A stretch of DNA of 64,000 nucleotides, from assembly GCA_964036315.1 (NCBI GenBank), contig OZ038487.1:52774533-52838532 (forward strand), given 5' to 3'. The stretch comes from Acanthosepion esculentum (lineage: Eukaryota > Mollusca > Cephalopoda > Sepiida > Sepiidae). Made by a program: the position numbers and the translations under genes. The notes below the pieces were generated by a model. It had not been told where the DNA came from. It made no database searches and worked only from the letters and a program-made list of their open reading frames with translations. This document shows positions 21,414-33,364 of this stretch, one piece after another (the stretch's first letter is position 1; every line of letters begins with the position of its first letter).

Positions 21414-21735
21414 GTTCCTTCATTGTCTTCTGACCACCATCTGTTGGTTTCACCATGTGCTCTCACCGGGTAATGAGACTGGAATGACCTCTCCAGGTCA
21501 CAGTCCTGGGCAATGGTATATGAAGTCCATGTGCTACTCAAGCCACATGTCCCCCTTCTTGACAGTATGAATAGGGCATTACATTTGCGGCTGGCTTGGC
21601 TGCTGAAGATTGTCAGTGTTGACAGCCAACCACCTTCAGGGTTCCACTCCAGATTTATTTACATAGCCTTTTTCATGTTTGAATATGACTTCGAGGCAAC
21701 AGAGGTTAAAAATCAGAGCTTACCTCCAACTAGAT
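21414..21735. other. Unassigned sequence
   Basis: Two short overlapping frames (62 and 79 codons) with no recognisable domain. Confidence 0.4.
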
Positions 21736-22198
21736 CAGTGATTCCCAAATAGTGCCACACATCTCATAGGTATGGCAGAAGAGGATAGCAGGCGAGGCAG
21801 AATGATTGAAAGGCAATCACAGATTTAGAAACAGTTTCAAAAAATTCATATGCCAAAAATAAATATAATTTCAATATATAAAACATTATTATGGATTAGT
21901 TGTAATTGTATGTAAGAGTCCCAGTATAAATAGTTATAAATAATTATTGACTGATTTTATCATTGTGATATTTTTGCATTATATCAAGTATTAGGAATAT
22001 AGTAAGTAGGGTCCACAAATTAGAGAAGTGAGTTGTCAACGATAATGTTCTGACTTTGAGTCCGTGGTTATCTCACTTTAACCCACTCCCAGTTTTTTTA
22101 TTTTTAAATGTGCATTTTATCACATAAAATTTGGTGATGTGTGAGCAAATTTTAATTCCAAAAATGCAGCCCAGAGAAAAAAAATTTGGGAATCACTG
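21736..22198. mobile_element. hAT-type MITE with perfect 15-bp terminal repeats
   Basis: The element starts with 'cagtgattcccaaat' and ends with its exact reverse complement. The 463-bp interior has no transposase. The flanking octamers are aactagat and ccctacat, which match at five of eight positions and both have TA at the centre, as seen for the Buster branch of hAT. It is a nonautonomous element. Confidence 0.85.
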
Positions 22199-22620
22199 CC
22201 CTACATGAACTACCTTCTTTGACTGATAAGCCATCTAAGACCTGGCCTACCAATAAATAAATAACCAAGATATCTATAAAACATGGGCAGTAGAATAAAA
22301 ACAATCGGTGCTTGTAGATTTTTAAGGGTTCATGTCAAAATTTATTTTAAGGTTATTCAAACTAGCTGCCCCTTTAAGAAGGCTGGTTGTGATAATCATG
22401 TCAGTGAAGAGAAATTTAGTCTGAATTAAAATAATTTAAATAAGGAAGCACTATAAATTTTTTTACCTACAATATGTAGTATTTAAAAAAAGGACCCAAT
22501 ATATTATCTCATAAAACATTGGCATTATGGACAGAAAACTGATTACTAATTGCTAAAGTTTCACACTTAGTTACTCAGGTTGAGTGACATTAAGCAATAG
22601 TCCAAATAATTGCTCTTTAA
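22199..22620. other. Unassigned AT-rich sequence
   Basis: Nothing recognised. Confidence 0.5.
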
Positions 22621-23374
22621 AAAAACATGCATTGTCAAAGCTATCAAATATAAAGTAATGGTAATATTAGAAGCTCCCTGTTAAAAAACATGCATCTTCA
22701 AAGCTATCAAATATAAAGTAATGGTAATATTAGAAGCTCCCTATTAAAAAACATGCATTGTCAAAGCTATCAAATATAAAGTATTGGTAATATTAGAAGC
22801 TCCCTATTAAAAAACATGCATCTTCAAAGCTATCAAATATAAAGTAATGGTAATATTAGAAGCTCCCTATTAAAAAACATGCATTGTCAAAGCTATCAAA
22901 TATAAAGTATTGGTAATATTAGAAGCTCCCTATTAAAAAACATGCATCTTCAAAGCTATCAAATATAAAGTAATGGTAATATTAGAAGCTCCCTATTAAA
23001 AAACATGCATTGTCAAAGCTATCAAATATAAAGTATTGGTAATATTAGAAGCTCCCTATTAAAAAACATGCATCTTCAGAGCTATCAAATATAAAGTAAT
23101 GGTAATATTAGAAGCTCCCTATTAAAAAACATGCATTGTCAAAGCTATCAAATATAAAGTAATGGTAATATTAGAAGCTCCCTATTAAAAAACATGCATC
23201 TTCAAAGCTATCAAATATAAAGTATTGGTAATATTAGAAGCTCCCTATTAAAAAACATGCATCTTCAAAGCTATCAAATATAAAGTAATGGTAATATTAG
23301 AAGCTCCCTATTAAAAAACATGCATCTTCAAAGCTATCAAATATAAAGTAATGGTAATATTAGAAGCTCCCTAT
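22621..23374. repeat. 63-bp satellite, 12 copies, with 126-bp dimer structure
   Basis: Twelve near-identical head-to-tail units ('acatgcatcttcaaagctat' ... 'attagaagctccctat'). Two unit types are distinguished at two sites: 'cattgtc' or 'catcttc' early, and 'agtattgg' or 'agtaatgg' in the middle. Copies 3 to 8 alternate strictly as type 1-type 2, so the working unit there is a 126-bp dimer. Copies 1, 9 and 10 are recombinants and copies 11-12 are type 2 only. There are no spacers, so this is not a CRISPR-like array. Confidence 0.95.
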
Positions 23375-23449
23375 AATCAAGCAGCCAGTGCCACTTTTAG
23401 TTAAAATTTATAACATCTTTCTCTTAAAACAATTTTTCAGGAAGATAGT

Positions 23450-23610
23450 TTTTTTAAGTCCAGTAGGTGTTATCACACGTTCCAATATTGATGGGGGAGG
23501 GGGCTTCATTCCTAACCTTTTATTTGAAGTAATGTGAAATGTCAACATTTTGATTGTGCCATTATTTTATCTTCAAGTTACATGCAATAGTTTCATTGGG
23601 TTTGTAAAAC
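23450..23610 (-). mobile_element. LINE-D fragment
   Basis: 'tcattcctaaccttttattt', a 'gtcaacattttgattgtg' word and 'ttcaagttacatgc' match 7,765-7,850 and 57,500-57,590. The orientation follows the copy at 7.6 kb. Confidence 0.6.
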
Positions 23611-24234
23611 ATGCAGTTCCCATCTCTCGTCATTGAAACAACAGCTAGTGTAGTTAAACTGTGGTCACTGATTCAAAGTCAATAATAGTCAAATAGTAAG
23701 TCAAATGGTTGATAATATTGTAATGATAATAATATCTGATAAGAATATGAGAATATTCATGAAATTAATGTCAGCCAAATCAAGAGTATGTGATTTTGAG
23801 GTTTTCTTCAAATACTCTTTTGTTTTCTTGTGAGGATATGAGGGATTTTTCCTCGCCTCTTGTTGCTTGGGCATTTATATAACTTCACATTATCTGGTTG
23901 TCATGTGTGTATATCCTGAGTTGAGCTGGGTTCAATTCTTTTTTTATGCTGGTACACTCACTGACATCTTTTGAGGCCCAATTCTGTACTTGGTGGCTTT
24001 GAGGACCCCTATGGTTAACTCTCAGAGCAACTCGGATTTTGGAATTCTTAAATGACACAGAGTAGAAAACTTAGGTATCTCTTAAGATGAAACCAGTATA
24101 TATTGGGATTATCACAGCTCAATCCTTCGTAGATCAATGGACATTAAATTCAATTTCACCTGGTATTTTTTGTTGTGCATCCAAACTGGTTATATTCCAT
24201 CACTGCTGATCAGACTCTGAACTCCTGCCAATCG
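23611..24234. other. Unassigned sequence
   Basis: The stretch 23,960-24,020 resembles 52,385-52,455 ('gacatctt' ... 'tggtggc' ... 'gaggac'), suggesting a further low-copy repeat. No gene recognised. Confidence 0.4.
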
Positions 24235-24880
24235 CTATGAATCAATGTACCCTTGAGAGGATATCAGGCCTCGAACTCACACCTGACTTCAAATGGAACT
24301 CTTATATATGACCCATCGCTAAAGATGCAGGTAAAATGATTGGCTTGATGTACCACTCCAGTAAGTACCTGACTCCTCATGCTATCCTCTACATTTATAA
24401 GAGCCAAATCAGGCTGTTGCCATGTTTGGGTGGGAGCTGCCCAGTCCTCACTTTCCAGTCTTAATAGAGTTAAAAAAAAAAAAAGTGCTTGTTGGAGAAG
24501 AATTATTTTCCACCCTCCAACCTCTTTCTCACAGATGGGATGGGGCAAGTCTCTCACTGTTCTATCTTTACTACGTTGGAAATAGCTCAGACAAACTATA
24601 TTCCTTGGTTCCACCAGGTCTAACTTTCATGGCTAGGACCTGCCATGCCATTTACATAGTAATAAACCACTCACATTCCCTCTGTATTCCATTGACGAGA
24701 AGTTTCACTCAAACAGCTTTTTCCCACAAACCACAACCCTTTGAAACAGACTCCCAAGAGGATGTTTCCCCCGATATCCACAACCGTAACCTGGTGGAGT
24801 CTAGAGGTAACCATTATCATCCCCCTCCTGTCCAGCTATATTTTTCTGTTCAACCTACATTTTCTCCTGTTTTCTTTAAC
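24235..24880 (+). mobile_element. LINE-A fragment, best-preserved copy of its 3' coding end
   Basis: Frame-broken RT C-terminal region. A YHSSKYLTPHAILYIYKSQI segment (about 24,350-24,405) is followed by an A-rich interruption at 24,470. One open frame then runs through LFSTLQPLSHRWDGASLSLF, YSLVPPGLTFMARTCHAIYI and HSLCIPLTRSFTQTAFSHKP to FETDSQEDVSPDIHNRNLVE (24,505-24,795). Other LINE-A copies give the same block order. It lacks all catalytic RT motifs. An open frame on the opposite strand (24,264-24,614) is its antisense shadow. Confidence 0.85.
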
Positions 24881-24989
24881 TGACTGCTTCATTCATGATG
24901 ATTACTGCAGCTATAGAGCATTCTGTTGTCTATCATTGACAAAATGTTTCATCACTTGTAAATCAATGCTCTTTATGTGAGTGGCTGTT

Positions 24990-25367
24990 TGGCCATAATT
25001 CATAGAGGAATTGAATATTTATTCCATATCGGAGTGTCCTAAATCTGACCATGACAATCATATAATTTGCAGTTCCACCACAAGTGGCTATTATGGAATT
25101 GACGACTATCTTCTATGCCTTCATTTCATTTGACCATCATTTTAATATTATCAGAGTTGTATCCAAGGATGAACAAGAACAGAGATTATTTTTCATCAAA
25201 TTGTGAAATGTCTAGCTTCCTAAGCTCTGTTTTTTAGCAGATATACTCACTAAAAGCATAGATATGTATCAAATTTAGAATTAGTTAGCACAAAGGCAAT
25301 ATACTGTACATGTCATTATAGTATGGTATATTAAAGTTATTGGGCATATTTAAATATTATTATTCTT
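24990..25367. other. Unassigned AT-rich sequence
   Basis: Nothing recognised. Confidence 0.5.
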
Positions 25368-26480
25368 CTATGTGCCATGTCCCATGTCCCTTCAGGATGT
25401 TGGCAATCATGGCTCTCCACAATTTCCTGTTCTGCACAGCTCTTAATAAATTTTGTTTTTTAGTTATCTCCCCATAACTTTGTTCCGCCATCCATTTCCG
25501 AAAAATCACTAGCTAGGCTAGGCATTGTTTTCCTCTGTCCCTCTTTCATTCAGCCTGTGAGTATCAGATTTCCCAAACCCTCTTTCTTCATTATGTACCC
25601 TAGAAATTTCAACTATCTCTTCTTGATGTTAATATAAGTGTCTTTTTTGTTTCCATTTTCTCTAAAACTTTGTTGTTACTCATATGTAGTGGATTACTGC
25701 CCCTTGATTAATAAAATTTCACTGCAGTGAAATTTTGGAATTATCATCCCCTGATGGTTTACAGGTGGAATGAGATTTGAAAGACTCAATCTCTTTCTCA
25801 GTGACTTTTCATAGCAAAAAGACTTATTCTTTTCCTTCCTGCAAAATGTGAGTAATCAACTAGAGACACTTAAATTTGCTTTGAACTTTTCACATTTCCC
25901 AACTTTTCTTTTGTAAAATATCCTGACAGTATATTTGTTATTATTTCTCTATTCAAATTCTGTGTCTTATTATTCCTTTGGATTTATATGAAGCCACCAA
26001 CATTTTTAGTGGGTCAAATGTGCCAGGAAAATATAAATTCTCATCATAAGTGTTTATACCTGCTGCATATGCTTGGCCCATGATATTCTCAGAATCCTTC
26101 TGTAGAACTACATTTCTATTGCTTAAAGTTTTTCTTCATCTGTGAGGAGATTGTTGAGCATTCACTGCCATATAGCAGGACTTATATTTCATAACAGTTC
26201 AGTACTTTGTTTTGTTTCTAATAACTTTTCCTGTTTCTTAATACTTTGCTTAGGTTTTGGAATGCATTTTTCACTATGCCAATGCATCTTCAAATTTCAG
26301 TATCCCACTTTCCATCCTCTGTTAAAAGACTTCTCAGATATTCAGATTGTTATATTTGTTTGGTTTTGGAATCTCCAATTTGTAATTTTCATGTTGGGCT
26401 GTTCCTTTTGCTAACAACCATGCATTCTATTGCCTTGTAATTTATGTTTCATCCTTTCTTCTCACTTTCCTCTACTACCT
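25368..26480 (-). mobile_element. LINE-C copy, RT thumb to 3' end (RTE-like)
   Basis: The longest LINE-C copy. On the minus strand 26,480-26,040 reads, in mixed frames, through the thumb: the 'EDGKWDTEI' region, a VKNAFQNLSKVLRNRK-like stretch, then FYRRILRISWAKHM (about 26,075-26,120). That is the 'xxWFxRRILRIPWTxxxxNEEVL' region of RTE-type polyproteins. At 25,375-25,440 the complement of 'aatcatggctctccacaatt' is the LWRAMIANVL terminus. A block near 25,700 ('ctactaca'-like, AT-rich) may be an insertion. Multiple stops. Confidence 0.75.
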
Positions 26481-26566
26481 TCTGTAGGAGTTCTTAGCAA
26501 TAATTATTTTCATTAAAATAGAAATTGGGCCCTAATATTATTACTTTAGACAAAAAGAAAACAAAA

Positions 26567-27490
26567 ATTATTTATTTCTAGTTTTAAGAGTTGGTTCACT
26601 ATGTTGTGCAAGACAATTTTTCTCTCCAGAATTGATTTTACAAATCAATAAGTCTACCATTCATCCATGCTTAGAGTTTTGCTGCCACATATGGTCTGCT
26701 GCCATTGTTATTTACCTTGAACTCCTTGATAAGATCCAAAGAAGAATCAGTAATATTATTGTTCCTGATCTGGCAGCTTGGTTACAATCACTTTCCCACT
26801 GCCATAGGGTTGCCTCTTTGTCCCTTTTCTATAAATACTTTCATGGTAATTGTTTGGATGAGCTCTTTGCTATGTTGTTTTATCCCCCCCCCCACAGACA
26901 CTGAATTGTAATTATGGGGACTAGTTAGTATTTTAATAGAGACAGTGAGGTATTATGGTGGTTGTAGTAAGAAAGGTACATATGAATGTGGTGTTTTGGT
27001 GAAAGGAATATTGTTCGTATGATTGGGTCAGTGTTTGCGGCTAGCTAAGTTATAGTTAAGACAGAAGAAGACCGTCCTTTCCCCAATCCCCCTCTTCGGC
27101 CTTGTGCCATACTTCTGTTTATTTTTACAGAATAAATATCGCTCTTTGCTATGGTACCTAGACTTTTTTGAATTTAAGTGCAGTACTTGACTGGTGTCAA
27201 GATCTTAGCAATTTACAGTTGAGTTGGCTAGATATAACTGTAAGTTCTATGCTAACGGTTTCTTTTCTTGCACTTCTTGCTAGTGGGACTCTCTTCCACC
27301 TCCATACTTTCCAGCCAACTTTAATCCTCAAAAATTTAAATGCAATGTCAATCACTATCTCCTGTCCTCCTGATTACTCTTTTTTCTTTCCGCTCATTAT
27401 TAATGTTTTTGTTCCTAATTCTTCTACACCCTGTAACCCTTTGTGTTTTCGTGGCTTTACTGCCTTGCATCGAGTTAATTAGAAAAAAAA
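26567..27490 (+). mobile_element. LINE-B copy interrupted by a 266-bp insertion
   Basis: It starts at the shared junction 'tttctagttttaagagttgg' also seen in the copy at 49.4 kb. Coding blocks: SRIDFTNQ, then STIHPCLEFCCHIWSAAIVI, then LLDKIQRRISNIIVPDLAAW and HFPTAIGLPLCPFSINTFMV in alternating frames up to 26,874. After an insertion it resumes at 27,141 with the next codons of the same gene and runs to the 3' end (LTVSFLALLASGTLFHLHTF near 27,250; terminal gtttg/ttgcat words near 27,465). Frameshifted and inactive. Confidence 0.85.
26875..27140. mobile_element. Unclassified 266-bp insertion with 13-bp target duplication
   Basis: The host LINE-B word 'gctctttgctatg' occurs at both borders (26,862-26,874 and 27,141-27,153), so the piece between is a clean insertion. 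It opens 'ttgttttatccccccccccc', has no tRNA-like boxes or inverted ends that I can see, and closes with 'acagaataaatatc', including an AATAAA. A 13-bp duplication fits target-primed (LINE-driven) integration better than an LTR or DNA transposon. Confidence 0.8.
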
Positions 27491-28959
27491 GATTTCAGAA
27501 AGCTACCAAAAAATCACAAAAGATAAAAATGAACTCACTCACAACAGAAATTTAGTGATATAAATACATGCATTTTATTTATAATAATATTAATTTGAAT
27601 ATATTATGAGCAGGAGCATTCGCAATTTTGTTAATTTTCAACTCACATCTCATTCATCTTAATTTCAAGGGCTGTGAGTTTGTGTCTCATTGGACACTTA
27701 TTGCTTACTTTCTCTTTGTGTTGTTTGTAATGTCTGCAAAATAAGTCATATGAGTAACATGGGTGCAATGCTTAAGAAGCTTGTCTTGCTAGATCAATCA
27801 TAACTGAGTAGTGAGTTTGGTCCTAATTTGCAAAAATTTGATACCTCAAAGCTCTGCTTTATAAACCACTATAACCAACACAGGTCGCACAAAGGCTGCA
27901 TAATTTTAGAATAATTTCGTTTTTTAATGGCATGTCCTTTTAGAACATCGGTGAATATGTCTCTCCACTGACTCCCTTTTCTTTATTATCAGTGAATAAC
28001 ATTCAGAAAGATAATGCAATGGTTTCCCATTGCCTTTTCCACAGTTTAGGATTCAAAGTAGTTTTTCTCGTAGACTGACTGCCAGGTAAGGAAATTATTT
28101 AACCCATAGCTAAGACAGTGAATTGGGGAGTATAAGTGATGGCATTAGTACAAAAGTGAACAGATCAGACTAGGCCAATTGGTTTACTGATTCTATTCTC
28201 ACACTAATAGCCTTTACATTGATTGCACATTCAAGGTAAAAGAAATAATTTCAAAATATTTTTCCTAAAATCAAAACCTACCTTTACTTTTAATTTTGGT
28301 AAAATTTTTCTTATTGTTTCCATTGATTTATTAGTATTTAATACTGTTGAAAAAATAGTTATAAAAACATTAAATATATAAAAGTTTCATTTTGTTTTTA
28401 AATCCAACTGTTTTTGCTTATTTAATGGTAAGAATCAAATTGAATAATAAAAATTAATCTTCCCCAAATCAATTTTAAACAAATGTTATTCAACATAAAC
28501 TGTTTCATTTTCTTTATAGATTTTAGATTTCTTTTAGCAAAGAAAATTCCTCATGCAGTTTTATTGATCAGTTTATATATATTAACAGTGAGAATATATA
28601 TTTTCTGTTTGTTTTGTTGCTTCTTTATTGTTTGTCTGTATCTTTTGTCCTGTACAAATGTTTGTTTTTATACTTCCTTGCATCAACAAGACACTGGCTA
28701 TGGATTCAAATTGAACACCTATAACTATTGAGGTGTATTCTTTACAACAAAATCAATTCCAAATGTCAAATAATAAAAATACAAAGAAGATGAAACCCTA
28801 CTACAAAAAATAGTAAATAAATAAAAATTGAAAATGGGAAATAAAATCGGCATAGAAATAAAAAGAAATATGTTTCCTTTTCAATTTCGACAAAGGAAAA
28901 CCCTTTTAAGTCTTTTCGATATCAATCCAAAAACAAGCAGCCTTATCTTTTTTTTTCTT
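27491..28959. other. Unassigned AT-rich sequence
   Basis: No element or gene recognised. 28,060-28,140 may be a decayed antisense SINE-A scrap. Frames at 28,483-28,731 and 28,828-29,094 are AT/T-rich without motifs. Confidence 0.45.
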
Positions 28960-29880
28960 TTAGGGCATTTTCTCTCTTCCTTTTCTTCTTTTCTAGTCTC
29001 TTCTTCTTTTTTTCTTTCTGATCCTGTCTTCAGAAGATCCAAATGTCTTGAGAGAATTCACGTCAAACTGACAAGTGAATTGAATCAATTTTGATTATTT
29101 ACATTTTGGCCTTTCTGTTTACCCCAAAGTGTTTATTATTCTTTATCTTTGTTTTACTTATTCCTGTTTCTATCCATCTATTCTTGATTTACTCTTTAAC
29201 TTTTTCTTTGTCTCTCTTTGTTGATCTCCTTTTTTCATTTGTTCTTCTTGTGTTTCTAACTTTTTTTCAAACTCTTTCTTTTATCACTTTCTTTCTAAGT
29301 TTTTTTTCCTTTCATATATTTTGTCTTCTAATCAGGTTCTTTTCTTTCTTATCCATTTTTCTCTCTTTGATATTTAAATATTAAAAAGAGAAAATGGATA
29401 TGTCTGAGTGATGATAGATTCATTTTGCTTATGTAAATTGAACAAATTATCTTTCTTTTATTCTCTTTTTTGTTGCTTATCCACGTCCTTTCTTCATTCC
29501 CAAACTTCACCATTTTTCTTGCTTAACTTTTCACCTTTTGCATTTCTTGTTTCTTTTGTTCTATTATTTCCAGACTTATGAACCTTCCTGATACTTTTCT
29601 TTCTACTCTGTTTCCATCATTTTTGTCTCATTCTATCTCTGTCATGAATTTTTAAAAAATTTTAGCTCTTTACACAAAGTTCTCTCTTCGTCTCTTTCAT
29701 AAAACAATTTCCTTTTTTCATCTTTTTCACTTCCTCTTTGCTAATACCTTTAATGTTATATTCTCTCTCAGCTTAGCCATTTTTAATATTTTCTCTGATC
29801 TTTTTCTTAAATTCTATCCTTCTCATTCTTCACTTTTCATTGCATTTCTCTACCTCTCAATCTTACTGTAGCTATTTCAT
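28960..29880. repeat. Pyrimidine-rich low-complexity tract
   Basis: The plus strand is dominated by C/T (ttctttctctt-type words). The Phe/Leu/Ser-rich frame at 29,091-29,384 looks like membrane protein only because of base composition. A local palindrome joins ttctctctttgatatttaa to its complement at about 29,358-29,390. Confidence 0.8.
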
Positions 29881-32101
29881 ATCAGTGCCGCTGTAAGAAT
29901 ACATCTTTGCTTCTCTCAGCCATGGCTTTAAACACTAACTTTCCAAGCACAAGGGACGGACAGGCTGTGAAATCAGGCAGATTTGAAAAGGCACTGAGTT
30001 GGAAATATATGGGATTAGATCGGACGATTCTCTTTGCTTTTTGAAAAAAAAAAAAGAAAAAAAAAAGATGATAATAATAATCTCACCAAACCCTGGTAAC
30101 AAAAATGTTTTCATCTTTCTTTTGTCCATCACCCTCTCTTTCTTGTTTCATCTCTCCAAGCCATCATTCTTTCAACTCGGCCACTATTTGGGTCAAAAAG
30201 TTTTAAAAAGTGACGTACAAGATTTACAAAACTACTGTTGCAAAAATATTCTTTTCTGTTGAGTTCGGTTCAGTGCAGTTCAGGTTTTTGCAAAGTTTTT
30301 TTTTTTTTCTTGTCATTTTTAGTGACAACCCTGGAAGTAAAAAAATAAAATAAATGACAAATATAAAAAATAATAGAAATTTAAAGATAGCTAAAAAAAA
30401 AGAAAAGAAAAAAATATGGATGAAGAGGAGAGATTATGAAAGAATTCTGCACTTGAAAGAATATAAATAAAAGAATAAAAATGTCTGTGAAGAATAAAAA
30501 TAGAAAAAGTATGAAAAAAAAAGAAAATAAAGAGGAATTAAATAATCTTTCTATTCTTTCAAGTTCGGATTATTCCTTAACTTCTCTCTTTTTTTTGTCT
30601 TCTAATTCTTTCATCATTTCATTTTCTGTTAAGTTCTTCACAAAAGGAACAGGAATTTGACAGATGAATTAATAAGAATTTTGGAATATCGTGTTTTTTG
30701 TTATTTTTTTCAGGTACCTAACTTTGTATTTTTTTTTTATTCTTTCACTCTTCTTTTAAACATATTTATATCATGGAAGTATTTTTTATAAAACAACTAA
30801 TAAAAAACAATATTTGAATAAAAAACAAAAGAAAAACAGATTTAAAGTATAATATTTAAAGAATGCCATTATTCTTTTATGTAGGATATTCTTCCATATT
30901 TTTCTCACCTTTCTGTTTACCATATTTTTTTTTATTATTGATTTGGTTTTTCCTTCTTTCAGAAATGAGTAAAAATGATGAATAAGAATTTATACTGAAT
31001 CCTTTCAAAAATATATCATTCTTATTTAATTATCACCCAGTAAGTGACTATTTTTACCAAGCAGAATGTTAGTCCTGCCAACGCAAGTTGTTTTTTGGTG
31101 ATATAGTCATAACATTTTATGGCAACACCTAAAACAAACTTGACTGAAGATGAGAGCCAGCTTACTGCTATGTCAGATATATAGAACTAATATATAAAAC
31201 ACTACATTTTGAGGGATTCCATATACAGTAAAAGGGGAAGTAATATTTATAAATAATGCAGAGTTCTAAATGTTAATTGGAATTTTTAAAAATGACTACT
31301 ACTAGTTAGGAATATTTATGAAAAAAACTGAAATATTGACATCAGGTGAAAATAAACAATTACACAAATACAGTGATTACAGTAGCTATGCAGCTAAAAC
31401 ATAATGATTGTTGATTACCTGCAATTGAGCTGAAACTATTGAACCAAAGATCAGTATGTAAGGATTGATGGTGGAAAAGAAGAATTCTGTTCAACAGTAC
31501 CTAGCATTCATTGAACGAATACTGAAATAGAAACAAGAAAAGACCATATGACTGTATACTAAGTGTAGAGTGGAACATTTCTCTTCAAAAAGTTAAAATC
31601 TTGGTAAGAAGTATTAAAAACGAAGTTGTCCATGTTGTTACATATGTTATCACATAAAATAAAAAAAGACAAAAGAAAGAAAAAATTGTTTACTTGAATG
31701 TCACAGTATTTCACATTTGAAACTATGGAGCTGATATTTCTCATCATGAGAGATAAATAAAGAGACAGATGTAAAGTTTGTCTGCCATTCAGGAACTGAA
31801 TCTGCTATGTAAGGACAGAAAATCATTTTAAATTTTTGTGTCCCTGTAGGTCAGGGTGGGGTGGGGGATCTCTCAACGTTTTTGTATCATCACCCACTTT
31901 CAAATGGAAAAATACTCCACCTCCCACATATATATTAAATATTCAAAAGTATACTAATATTGTTTGGTAAAATTTGTTACTGATTTATAAACTGACTTTA
32001 TGATGTTGTAAAAAATACCAATGTGAGGTAACAATTAATTGTTTGGCTGCTGTTGCTGTATTAAAGAACAAACAAAAGCAAAATGACCAATGAAAACACA
32101 T

Positions 32102-32107
<6 letters not shown>
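29881..32107. other. Unassigned AT-rich sequence
   Basis: Contains poly-A (30,042-30,067) and poly-T (30,297-30,308) runs. A G-rich then C-rich patch at 31,850-31,925 vaguely resembles hAT-associated sequence but lacks terminal repeats. No gene or RNA recognised. Confidence 0.45.

Positions 32108-32145
<38 letters not shown>
32108..32145. repeat. (TA)n microsatellite
   Basis: About 19 TA units directly upstream of a SINE-A head. Confidence 0.95.
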
Positions 32146-32148
<3 letters not shown>

Positions 32149-32555
32149 GAAGCATGGTGGAGTAGTGAATAGCGGTTCAGATTGAGGAATTGGAGAGCCG
32201 AGTTCAAATCCCAGTCGAATCTATTACATTCACTTACGTGCTAATGCCCTTGGGAAATGTATTAATCCTCTTCTTCTACCTCCCATTATGGGTAAATAGC
32301 AGGACAGACTGGGATCTATAGCCTTGGATGGCAACTGGTCTAGGAGAAGGCAACTCTGAATTCAAAACCTGGTTCGTTTGAGGAACTTGTGGTATGTAGT
32401 GCACCAGGTCTCTGTATTCGGCCCTTCAAAAAGTGTGTTTGGTTCTGCACAAAGCTTTCACTACTATAATCAAATCATATGTGCTGGTGTCCGGGCTGTT
32501 GGTTCCTAGGAACTGAGCTGCTTGACCCTCATATGTCGAATATGATGGGAGAGTC

Positions 32556-32558
<3 letters not shown>
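32146..32558 (+). mobile_element. SINE-A, full-length copy
   Basis: The most complete copy: A-box-like 'tggtggagtagtgaatagcg', B-box-like 'gttcaaatccc', then all body blocks of the 1.5-kb copy at high identity, ending 'gggagagtccac' and (TA)n. Its length of about 413 bp equals that of the 1,529-1,944 copy. Confidence 0.88.

Positions 32559-32613
<55 letters not shown>
32559..32613. repeat. (TA)n tail of SINE-A
   Basis: About 27 TA units. Confidence 0.95.
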
Positions 32614-32618
<5 letters not shown>

Positions 32619-32690
32619 TGCCTGGCGATTGCACAAGCATGAAACAGACTGTCGCCTCTAAGTGTTGACTTCTATGTTCACTTTTATATT
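32614..32690 (+). repeat. Short interspersed block shared with 18.25 kb
   Basis: 'agcatgaaacagactgtcgc' and a following 'gtgttgac' word match 18,254-18,290. Both copies sit next to (TA)n. Confidence 0.7.
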
Positions 32691-32762
32691 TACACACACT
32701 CTATCTCTGATATTGAGCACTTTATCCCATAAATATACCACACTTTAAGACTATATTTCTTC

Positions 32763-32763
<1 letters not shown>

Positions 32764-32801
<38 letters not shown>
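32764..32801. repeat. (TA)n microsatellite
   Basis: About 19 TA units. Confidence 0.95.
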
Positions 32802-32804
<3 letters not shown>

Positions 32805-33364
32805 AAATTTAGTTCTGTGGCAAGGGTTAACTGTTAACAAAAATTTTTTGTTCATAAGTATAAAATTAAAAAGTATATAGACTACTAGCAAATAATAAAA
32901 ATTCAGTGAATAATTTTTTGTTGTTTTTGGTCTTCCCTTATCTGATTTATATCCCAAAATATGTTTTTTGTCTCAAAAACTATTTCAGTGTTAATGACCT
33001 TTCTCAAAATTATAGAAAATACCAATATATTCATTGTTTGCAGGGATATTTATATCTTATCTAGGAATGTGACCCAGTTATTCCCGTTGAGCCTCCTGTT
33101 TTTTTAGGGTAGCATATGTTGAAACATGTTTTTCATGCTCAAAATCCTACATTGCCCACAAAAATTTCCAGTCACCTAACATTTTATGTACAGTTGCTTA
33201 TCACCCACTCAACAGTTGAAATTGCCCAGATTGGTAAACCTGCTGTAATTGCTAAACAAGCAAAAATAACATTTTGTAAAGCTACTTTCTTTTTAAAAGG
33301 GGATTATTATCATTAATAACTTAAATCAGAGCTGCATTTCTGTCTCTTTACTTTTTGTTACTTG
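32802..33364. other. Unassigned sequence
   Basis: The frame at 33,116-33,316 (66 codons) has no recognised motif. Confidence 0.4.

Noticed and set aside
22621..23374. CRISPR-like appearance of regularly spaced repeats
   Set aside because: Units are contiguous with no unique spacers, and the genome is that of an animal. It is a satellite array.
24264..24614. 116-codon minus-strand frame
   Set aside because: Antisense of a recognisable LINE-A coding segment.
31850..31930. G-rich/C-rich patch suggestive of a hAT end
   Set aside because: No terminal inverted repeat, target duplication or transposase remnant found nearby.
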